This document shows positions 52,703 to 60,745 of a stretch of 64,000 nt of DNA, in pieces. The stretch covers positions 186,001 through 250,000 of the forward strand of contig OZ037857.1 of NCBI GenBank assembly GCA_964035575.1, written 5' to 3'. Every line of letters starts with the position of its first letter. Position 1 is the first letter of the stretch. The notes below the pieces were generated by a model. That model did not search any database, was not told the origin of the DNA, and worked only from the letters and a program-made list of their open reading frames with translations. The DNA is from Rhynchopus sp. YZ270_cl-10. Lineage: Eukaryota; Euglenozoa; Diplonemea; Diplonemida; Diplonemidae. The position numbers and the translations under genes are program-made.

Positions 52703-53158
52703 CCAAGAGGCCGGGCTGCACTCGAAGGGAGCAGGATACAAACGACTTACAGACACATCTTTTAGTTCTGTACTGTTTATATGTCCGGTAACGCAATTCC
52801 AAACCCGTTACAACCGTTTCCCGTTAACGGGTGTCATCCTTGACCAAAAAAAAATCAAAAAGAGAATACAGCTTGAGAGCCTCACAACAAGAGCACACGG
52901 ACACAAACACCATAGCTTTCCCCCTCTCCTCTCTCCCACTGTGAAACACAGTTTTAAGGAATAGGGATTGACCCTACGAAATAAATCGCAACAAGAGCCC
53001 CTCCCCTTCCGCTCCTCCATTTTTTTTCTCTTTCACCAACGGAGGAGAAAAATTATGATTACAACTGGGGAGGAGAGTAGGTAGAACCAAAAACACACAA
53101 GCTTTTCTCCTTTTCTCCGTTCTCACACTCTTTCTTTTTTTGAGGGAAATTTTTTTTT
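52703..53158. other. Intergenic, no gene seen
   Basis: Mixed sequence including a gtaacggg/cccgttac inverted pair near 52785-52830; otherwise nothing supported. Confidence 0.4.
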
Positions 53159-54772
53159 CTAGTAGCCCCCCTGGTCTTTGAAGATGGCTTCGATCTCTGC
53201 GTTGTGCGGGTTTCTTGTGGGGAGGAATCCTGGGATGGTTTGGTTGATCGTGACCATTTTGTCCCAGAGCAGGTCCGAGGCGATGGCTTGGTACTGTTGG
53301 TTGGGGTGGAAGCCGTCGACCGGCTCGATGAGCTGCCAGGCCTCTCCTCCTTGCTCGATCCACTTGGTCACAACCTCGGCAACCGGGAAGTCCCCTCCGT
53401 ATGCAACCCGAATGTTCTTGAAGGTTCCGTCCACCTCTGCCACCTTCGCACCCCATGCTGCCCCCAAATCGGAAGCACGCTTGCTCGTAAAATTCCTCAG
53501 GGTCTCGTTTGTGTTCATCCACCCAACGCATGGGGACAGCTGCAAACAGTTCAGATAGGTGTACATATCCGCATATTTCACGATCCCATCGATACCCGAA
53601 ATCGGATGAACCCTGGTTGCAAGGTTGTCATACAGAATACGGCCGTCAAGCAGACCGGTAGTGAACACAGAGGAACCCTCGGGGAGAACGCTGTCAAGGT
53701 ATTGCAGAACGGCAAGGTTGTTGGCGACGAAGTCCTCGGGGGTAGTCATGTTGGCGATGGTGTCCTTCTCAGCTTTGGCGTTGCAGACGTCCATTCCGAC
53801 CAAAGAGTAGGTAATAAGAGACGGAGCGTCCTCCGGTGTAATCGACGCTGTCTTCACAATATCCATCACATTTCCGGAGCGTGCTCCGAAGACACCAACG
53901 TTCTGGTAGAAACGGTGCGCGCATCTGTCCAGATCCTTCAACCTCTCATAAATCGAGCGAACCGGACCAGAAATCGTCATATTAAACTCATCAGAGATGT
54001 TCTTCCACCCCGTCGCCCAAGAATGCTGTGGGAACGACAACTCATTCTCCAACACAAACTCTGCGTTGCTGAAATCAAGCACGTTAGGATCGACCCAAGC
54101 AGGGGGGATATGGAAGTGAGACATCGCGGTATCTCCGATGGCGATAACACCCTTCGTCTTTTGCACTTTGGTGCAGAATTTGTGTTCATACTCTGAAAGC
54201 ACTCCGTTACAGTTTCCGTCTCCAAGGAAGGAGCTGTTTGCGCCTGATTTGAAGGGGTGGATCTCTTTGATGACATCAGCACAGTCTCTGCCTTTCCAGG
54301 AGGTTCCTCGGAGGGTTTCGATCTTGGAGAATCCATCTTCGTCGATGTCGTCGACGGCCATGTGGGATCCGCCGATGATGCGTTCAACAGCGTCGCAGAT
54401 AGGCTTGAGAGGGAGAAGGGTGCAGAACGAAGGCGGTGCGTCAGCGTTGCGGGCCTTAGGGGCAGTAGCAGGCTCGGGGTAGAGGTGGCAGAACCCTCCA
54501 TCGTTTGAGTTACATTCTCCGATGGTGTGGCAAACCCCGTCGGGTGACACACCCTCCTCCTGCAGAAGGTGGTACACCTCCTTCAGCAGCAGCCTGCACG
54601 CCTCCCCCTCAATGCCAGTCCCGCAGATCTTCTCAATCGCCTCCTCTTCACGCTGTTGAACAATCGCAGCGATGAAGGTGCACGCAGCGCAGCCGGTCCC
54701 TCCGTTCACACCAAGGGCACTGCTGCTCACTACCAAACTCGACACAGCCAAAAGCAGCATCTTAAGCTGCAT
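53159..54772 (-). CDS. Acyloxyacyl hydrolase (AOAH) homologue with a GDT in place of GDS
   Basis: A 537-residue single-exon protein, start MQLKMLLLAVSSLVVSSSAL (signal peptide), close to the length of animal AOAH (about 575). Residues 28-87 form a saposin-B module with six cysteines. The catalytic part carries acidic loops (DDIDEDGFSK, 141-150; GDGNCNGVLSEYE, 184-196) in the place of the AOAH calcium sites. Then comes IAIGDTAMSHFHIPPAW at 210-226, colinear with the GDSAGAHFHIP active-site motif; the catalytic Ser is Thr215 here. The Asp-His pair is present in DGFHPNQ (Asp486, His489). AOAH removes secondary acyl chains from bacterial LPS lipid A and acts on some phospholipids. With Thr in place of Ser the activity may be reduced, altered or lost. 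It is secreted or lysosomal. Confidence 0.92.
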   Translation of the reverse strand: MQLKMLLLAVSSLVVSSSALGVNGGTGCAACTFIAAIVQQREEEAIEKICGTGIEGEACRLLLKEVYHLLQEEGVSPDGVCHTIGECNSNDGGFCHLYPEPATAPKARNADAPPSFCTLLPLKPICDAVERIIGGSHMAVDDIDEDGFSKIETLRGTSWKGRDCADVIKEIHPFKSGANSSFLGDGNCNGVLSEYEHKFCTKVQKTKGVIAIGDTAMSHFHIPPAWVDPNVLDFSNAEFVLENELSFPQHSWATGWKNISDEFNMTISGPVRSIYERLKDLDRCAHRFYQNVGVFGARSGNVMDIVKTASITPEDAPSLITYSLVGMDVCNAKAEKDTIANMTTPEDFVANNLAVLQYLDSVLPEGSSVFTTGLLDGRILYDNLATRVHPISGIDGIVKYADMYTYLNCLQLSPCVGWMNTNETLRNFTSKRASDLGAAWGAKVAEVDGTFKNIRVAYGGDFPVAEVVTKWIEQGGEAWQLIEPVDGFHPNQQYQAIASDLLWDKMVTINQTIPGFLPTRNPHNAEIEAIFKDQGGY

Positions 54773-55556
54773 TTTTTAGATTTTTTTATATCCTGTTTTG
54801 GGGTGTGTTTTTGGAAGGCAAAACCCAATATAGGAATTAGGTTCTTTTAGTAGCATAGATATTGCTAAAGTACTCCGTGGTCGCTTTATATTCGTGCAGA
54901 GGGGTGTAATGTGTGCAGAAGTCAATGACAGGACAGAAACGAATGCCATTGAAAAGTTCAGCAAAGAAGCAAAGAGGAGAAATACCGCTTCATCGCGGAG
55001 AAGAGGGGAAAACGCTGTGCAAACGAACCTAAACCTTGCGTAACAAAACAACCAAAAAAAAAAAAAAAAACAAGAAAATGAGAGCGCTTCTTCTTTTGCT
55101 ATGTTTTTATCTTGTTTTTTTTGTCCCTCTTTTTGCCACCTTGGATGGGGTTGGGTAGGTAGCAGGGCAGAGTGTGGGGGGGGAGGTGACGTTTCCATTA
55201 CATAGTAAGAGGAGAAGAAGAGGGGGGGGAAAGGGCTGTCGTTGGGCTTCTTCTTCTTCTTCTTCTGTTGTACTCAGGTAGTAGCTACGTGCCTTTCAAT
55301 AAAGGCGATCGTTATACTAAGGCCTTTGCCGTTCCCTATAGTACCCTAGCTAAGGTGTCAATCAAGGCTGTCCTTACGGCTTAACCTTCCTCTTTCTCCA
55401 CATTTTTTTGTATTTTTTTTTTTTGGTGTCAAAATTCCTCAATAACATAACTTTGACAACAAAGGCAAAGTACAACCTTTTACCCAAAAGGATAAACAAA
55501 GTTGAATGAATCTGTCTCCAACTATAAGTTTTTTTTTCTCCAAAAAAAAAAAAAAA
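54773..55556. other. Intergenic, no gene seen
   Basis: AT-rich, with a truncated type-A-like cgaacctaaaccttgcg near 55023. No supported ORF. Confidence 0.4.
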
Positions 55557-55595
55557 TGTGACATGAAATACAAAAAAAGCCTGACAGTGTACACC
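55557..55595 (+). repeat. Type-B dispersed motif, diverged
   Basis: tgacatgaaatacaaa then aaagcctgacagtgtacacc; the ctctcgtg core is deleted. Confidence 0.45.
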
Positions 55596-55801
55596 TTGCC
55601 TATCCTATTATAATGGTTCTTCAATGTAGGATCACGTCACCACTTTGTTTTTGTGTCGACAACTCACCGAAGTACCCACTTTATTTGGGGTAGCTCTGGG
55701 TCTGTACTCAATGTTGGCCGAAGCCTTTTCTACCACAAAAGTTTTCCCCCTTTTTTCTACGGTTTCGGCAACACCAAAAAAGGTAAAGTTGACCCTCTGG
55801 G

Positions 55802-55848
55802 ACGCAGGCACTGGTCCACAGGATATCAAAGAACCCTGTAGACCAAAG
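55802..55848 (+). repeat. Family-E dispersed motif
   Basis: gcaggcactggtccacagg then tatcaaagaaccctgtagac; pairs with 39962-40012. Confidence 0.5.
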
Positions 55849-56157
55849 AAAAGAGCTCTGTTCCAACCCAAACTAGGTTTCTTTGTTTGACAAATCTTTC
55901 AATAAAACACCACTGGGGGAGGGGGGAAAAACCCGGGGGGTATGGGGTGGGGGTAACGTACCCTTTTATATTTGTTGAAATTTTCTAGGCACTTCTTGCC
56001 TTTCTTTTTTTTATTTTGTATTGACTTTCTACATGGGGTGGGAAAGGGGAAAATGGGTTGGGAGGGAATAGGGGAGATTACAACAGTGGGGGGGAAACGA
56101 AGAGCGGATTAACTACGCTCCGAAGGTACCCCAAATCGGATGTGAGTGTGGTTTTTT

Positions 56158-56206
56158 GAAAACTTGGTTGTATTAGTGTAGCCACCCTAGAGTGTGCTCC
56201 ACCATA
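56158..56206 (+). repeat. Type-C dispersed motif
   Basis: gaaaacttggttgtattag then gtagccaccctagagtgtgc and tccaccata (variant form, as at 29687). Confidence 0.75.
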
Positions 56207-56227
56207 GGTCTTTTTCTTTTGCCTTTT

Positions 56228-56275
56228 AAAAACTTGGTAAAGGTGTAGACAGCACGAGGATGAGTTCCACTATAT
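56228..56275 (+). repeat. Type-C dispersed motif
   Basis: aaaacttggtaaaggtgtag then cacgaggatgagttccac; immediate neighbour of the previous copy, repeating the tandem arrangement seen at 29617/29687. Confidence 0.65.
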
Positions 56276-56505
56276 TTTATTTCAAGAGGACCCCCTTTCC
56301 CTCTTTTTTAAGAAAATACAGAGCAATCTGATGGGATTCAGAACAAAAACAGAACTTTCTTTTCTTTTGTTTTTTTTGAAAATAAACTGCAAGATAAGGG
56401 GGAAAAAAGGGTACACGCAAAAAACTCGTACAAAATCTCAAAAGACAGAATGCATTACTATTTTTGTCTCAAAACCTCTTCTTCCTCTTCCTCCTTCAGT
56501 TTTTT

Positions 56506-57663
56506 TCACTGCGGCGCCCATCTGACACCCCCTCCATAACTCGCCGCAGGCGCCCCGGCAATGGGTTTCCATTGTGTGTTCGCAGGCATGTACGGTGTTT
56601 CTTGGTGCCAATTGATCGCAGATTTGCCGTGCCCTGACTGCGCCTGTTTGAACGCCGTGACACAGGACGGGTGGAGCTGTTTGCTCCTCGCCTCCCCAAA
56701 GTTCCCTGTAAGCACTGTGATTCCGTCCAACATCGGTTGTGTACAGTGATCACAGCGCAGCGCATTGTTCACTGCATAGGTGTATTCGCACTGCGGATGA
56801 AGGTCTACTTTATGGTTAAACCCTGGCAGCTTCAGCGACACCTTGGTCCCTTCAATCCCATTTCTGCAGAGCGAGCATGTATGCACCCCGGGTGCAATGT
56901 TTTGTACCCCACCACTGCCACCGATGGCGGAGAACTGCCCACTGTGGATGTGCGAGCTTTGTCCATTTACGGTAGAAAACCCTCCCCCCGAAGCTATCGC
57001 TACGGAACCCGCAGGAACAATCCCTACCCCAGGCCCTGCCGTTCTTTTATAAGGATCGACACATTGAGGATGCAAATTGATTGTCCCGAAGTCCCCCGTT
57101 AATGTCGTCAATCTATCCAGAATCAGATCCGCACAGTAGGTGCACGACAACGCATTCGCACGCTCAAACTGCACCTCGCATTCTGGGTGAAGATCCACCG
57201 ACGTCGGACTGCCTGGAAGCGTTAACACCACTTTCAACCCCAAAATCTGCTTTCCGCAGCCAGCACAGACATGCTTCCCTGTAGGAATCTGTTCATTCCG
57301 CCCCGCATCTCCAATGGTTTTGAAGGTTGACGCTTCGGAATGGTAGTGTCCTTGCCCGCTGTTGGACCTAGCGTGAGGGGGTACCTGATGTGTCAGGTGT
57401 GGAGAGGAGCTGTACTGAGAAGGGTTGCGTTCAGAGACAATCAACGAGCGGCCGTCGTGCGCACCTACCGGCTCTTTGTTGCTGAGAGGCCGGCCTTCAG
57501 GGGTTTCCGCCTGAAGTGCACCTGCGGAGACCTTCTGTCCACCAAACCACAGCACCTCGGCACTCTGTGTCAGCACGTCGCTTATATGGCCAAATCGGTC
57601 CAACGTCAGCTTAATCTCAGAGTGCTCTGCGTCCCCCCTTTTCCGTACCCAGATTGTTGCCAT
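56506..57663 (-). CDS. LIM-like zinc protein with four CxxC/HPxC half-modules
   Basis: A 385-residue single-exon ORF. Residues 1-80 (MATIWVRKRGDAEHSEIK, then VLTQSAEVLWFGGQKV) have a ubiquitin-like strand pattern ending SLIVSER. Four zinc-binding half-modules follow, each C-x2-C then about 20 residues then HP-x-C: CAGC/LHPEC, CTYC/LHPQC, CSLC/LHPQC and CDHC/LHPSC. They come in two pairs (about 130-200 and 270-345), separated by a Gly/Ser-rich linker. This is close to LIM domains, but the CxxC of the second finger is further from the first finger than in classical LIM. Such modules mediate protein-protein contacts in cytoskeletal or signalling complexes. The partner is unknown. Confidence 0.8.
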   Translation of the reverse strand: MATIWVRKRGDAEHSEIKLTLDRFGHISDVLTQSAEVLWFGGQKVSAGALQAETPEGRPLSNKEPVGAHDGRSLIVSERNPSQYSSSPHLTHQVPPHARSNSGQGHYHSEASTFKTIGDAGRNEQIPTGKHVCAGCGKQILGLKVVLTLPGSPTSVDLHPECEVQFERANALSCTYCADLILDRLTTLTGDFGTINLHPQCVDPYKRTAGPGVGIVPAGSVAIASGGGFSTVNGQSSHIHSGQFSAIGGSGGVQNIAPGVHTCSLCRNGIEGTKVSLKLPGFNHKVDLHPQCEYTYAVNNALRCDHCTQPMLDGITVLTGNFGEARSKQLHPSCVTAFKQAQSGHGKSAINWHQETPYMPANTQWKPIAGAPAASYGGGVRWAPQ

Positions 57664-58052
57664 CTTTTGATGGGTTTATTGTTTGGTGCGGTGTGTTTTT
57701 TTCACTCCACCCTGGTATTTTGTGTGGAACATGAGAGAGGAGAGGAGGGGGATATTTGATGTGGTGCTGAAAAATAGGTTTCAATTTTTATGTAGATTTT
57801 TCACTTTTTTTTAACAGCATTTGGCTCTTTTAAAGAAAAAGGAGGATATTGGAATAAAGAGAGCATTGTAGGTTGTGGAAGCGTTGAAGGAAACGAATGA
57901 ATTTCATTCATTGTTTCAACGAAAAGGGGAGAAAAAGGGGCTTTGTTAAAGAGGAACTTCAGCCCCGTTGCTGTAGTCGCCTTGAAACAGGAAGAACAAA
58001 AAAGGATGTGGCCATCAGTGCTTCTGTTGATCGTAAAACTAAAAAAGTGAAG
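57664..58052. other. Intergenic, no gene seen
   Basis: AT-rich; no supported ORF on either strand. Confidence 0.4.
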
Positions 58053-58100
58053 TTGAAAGTGCAAAAATGCCTCACCGTACACCGGCGGACGCAAGGGCAC
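58053..58100 (+). repeat. Family-G dispersed motif
   Basis: tgaaagtgcaa then cctcaccgtacaccggcgga then gggcac; second copy of the motif at 29457. Confidence 0.6.
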
Positions 58101-58728
58101 TGATTAAAATGACCACAAAAAAGAACAAATAAAACAGCAGAAGGATGCAATTCAAACAAGGGGTGTGATGGATCAAATTATAGAGGGCGAGGAGATTTGA
58201 AGAATACAACTACAACTATTGTGGAGGGGTGGGGGGAGGCCCTAGCCCCTAAGAAAAGAAGACAAAAAAAAAGCAAAAAACTAATGCTAAAAAAATGTCA
58301 AAAAATATAGAAAACGATTAGTGTAGCTGCCACGCAAGCAGTTGCACTGTCCTTTCGTTGCTTTTTTTGCTTTTGCGCAGGGTTTTGAAGCACGTAGTCA
58401 ACAGAAGAAAATTTCGGAAAATACAATTGGGGGATAAGGATATCTAACCCCTTTTTTGTCTAATTTCTCCTTCTCGACGATGCTCTCCCGCTGCAAGAAT
58501 AAAAAAACAACAAATTCACAATTTATTGAAAAAGAAAAGCGCAAAACACATTTCCCCTCAAGAGAGAAGGATTTCTGGGTGAGAAGTGAACCATGCATCG
58601 GCTGGTGTATTTGCAAAAACTCCTTTTGTAAATAACCTACGCCAACTTCTGTAAGAGCACCACCAAACCCAACTAAGACGCTAAAACTACTAAAAAGGTG
58701 AAAAAGAAGAAGAAAAACAAGGTTGCAA
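58101..58728. other. Intergenic, no gene seen
   Basis: AT-rich; ORFs here lack coding character. Confidence 0.4.
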
Positions 58729-58750
58729 GATGAATATGCCTCAGTACATA
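58729..58750 (+). repeat. Type-D dispersed motif, split by a hAT element
   Basis: gatgaatatgcctcagtac continues after the insertion as tacacatctc (59941 onward), so the motif predates the insertion. Confidence 0.45.
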
Positions 58751-58756
58751 CACATC

Positions 58757-59940
58757 CAGGGGTGTCGCTAATTTTGGGGAAATTATTGAAAAATCTGAAA
58801 TCGGGGTGCAAAATTTTTTTTTTACGTGGGGATTTTTTTTCCATCACCAGGGGGCGAAAAAACAGTGTTTTGTGGCATTTCCGAGCCAATCCCAGGCTGT
58901 GGTGGGGGATATACGGAAAAATGGACAAACTTTTAGTGACTTAAATTTTCACAAAATATGAACCCATACTCTTAAACATGGGTCATTTTCAGGTCTGAAA
59001 ACCCAAATTCAGATGAAATTGTGGTGTTTTTGACACTACTGAGAACAGTAGGTAGCGCCGCAGGCGCACGGTACCCAACTTTTGTCTTTTTCTTTTTCCC
59101 TTTTCTCTGCGTTCTTTTGATTGTGCGAGCCGATTGCTCTCCACGGTGGGGTCACATGTGTGCGCTAAAATACGCTAAAGTACCCTTACTATGAAGTATG
59201 AGATTCTCTGGTTTTAGCAAGGAAACCCTTGCAAGCATGTTCCCAGATCACGAAAAAAGGGGAGGCGTTTTTGGGCGTTTTTGTTGATTGCATCGTCCGA
59301 TGCGGTGCAATTGCAGAAAGTGATGGGGTCATTTTGGAAAAATGGACGAGTTTTCGGTATTTAAGTTTTCACCATTTTTTTTTTCCCGTGCATTTTTCGA
59401 GACTGCCGATTCTCGTAAACAAGGGTCATGTTCAACTCTGAAAACACAGCTTCAGATGAAATTGTGGTGTTCTTGACTGAGAACGGTAGCGCCGCAGGCG
59501 CACGGTACCCAGCTTTTGTCTTTTTGTCTTTTCCTTTTTCTCTGCGTTCTTTTGATTGCGCGAGCCGATTGCTCTCCACGGTGGGGTCACATGTGCGCAA
59601 AAACACGCTATGGTACCTTTACTAAGGAAACCCTGGTTTGCAAAAAAAAAGGGTAAGGTAAATCTGGAAATCCCACCCACAAAAAAAAAAATCTTCGCGG
59701 GGTGAGGGCGGCACCTGGGGATTTTCCCTGACCCCCAAAAACCTCGTTTTTGGAACGTTCTGACACAACCGAGTTCACGGTGGCCTCTCACTAAAAAAAA
59801 GAACAAGTTGTTAACACATTAAACCCACCCTGTATTAGGTGCAATTTTTTTTTTTCCTACACAGATTTTACTAGGGGTGCAAATTTTTTTTTGGGTTTTG
59901 AAAAAGTCGGGACCCTGGACCCGAATTAGCGACACCCCTG
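58757..59940. mobile_element. Non-autonomous hAT-type element, 1,184 bp
   Basis: Terminal inverted repeats CAGGGGTGTCGCTAATT at both ends, and a perfect 8-bp target duplication tacacatc (58749-58756 and 59941-59948). CAGGGGTG ends are typical of hAT. The interior holds a tandem duplication of about 430-bp period and no transposase ORF. Confidence 0.93.
58880..59635 (+). repeat. Tandem duplication inside the hAT element, two diverged units
   Basis: tagcgccgcaggcgcacggt occurs near 59050 and 59490, and gattgctctccacggtgggg near 59130 and 59570; many shared blocks lie between. Units are about 440 bp apart with indels, so the duplication is older than the flanking target duplication suggests for mobility. 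Confidence 0.85.
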
Positions 59941-60053
59941 TACACATCTCAAAAAAAAACAAAATGGGTTGTGAGGAAAACTCCTTTTTGAACCAATTAA
60001 AAAAGAAACAACAAATGACGAGCATTTAACAAAAAGAACAGAAAGGTTTATAA

Positions 60054-60086
60054 GATGAACCTAAACCTCTCTGTGCTTAGCCACCT
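60054..60086 (+). repeat. Type-A dispersed motif
   Basis: gatgaac then ctaaacctctctgtgcttag and ccacct. Confidence 0.72.
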
Positions 60087-60427
60087 CAAAAAAAAGAGAT
60101 AATAAATGAAGACAAGATGCAATAATCCCCTCGCCCCCCTACCCCACATAAAGTATTATCTGAATGCAGCCTTCTTGCCGCACAAAATTAGCAAATAAAA
60201 AACAAGAAACAAACGCTCAAAAGGGAAGAAAGACAGTTAATGAAAAGGGGGGAACTGTCATGGGGAGGGAGTGATCATCAGTGCGGAGAGTGTTGTAACA
60301 TAGTGATATTGTATTGTGTGGATTTGCTCTATTGTGAAAATGAATGTTTCTCACAAAAAGAGGTAGCCGCACAAACTATAACGCCAACAATAAAAACCAA
60401 AAAAAAAAAAAATGAAAGATTTACAAA

Positions 60428-60461
60428 GATGAACCTAAGCCTCTCTTGTGCTTAGCCACCT
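60428..60461 (+). repeat. Type-A dispersed motif
   Basis: gatgaac then ctaagcctctcttgtgctta and gccacct; about 285 bp past the stop of the surface protein gene. Confidence 0.75.
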
Positions 60462-60745
60462 TCAGTGAAACCCTGGAATGGTATTTCAACGCACGCAATT
60501 TTTTGGAAAATGGAAGAAAAAAAAAGGGACACATTGTTACGAAGGGTTGCGGCATCTTTTGTGCGAAGATGTCTCCGCTTGCCAACAATCCTCACAACAA
60601 AAAATGACCTAAACGTGGAAAAAAAGAAAACAGAAAACGAACAGAAAAACTGAATGCATAGAAATATCTCTCTCTTCTCTCAACACTGGATATTTCCCTC
60701 TCGAAATTGGACTGGAAAAAAACAAAAACCAAAAACCAAGAAATT

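Noticed and set aside
52755-52785. ttagttctgtactgtttata considered as a spliced-leader remnant
   Set aside because: Only loosely similar to the end of known euglenozoan leaders, and not followed by a donor site as in leader RNA genes.
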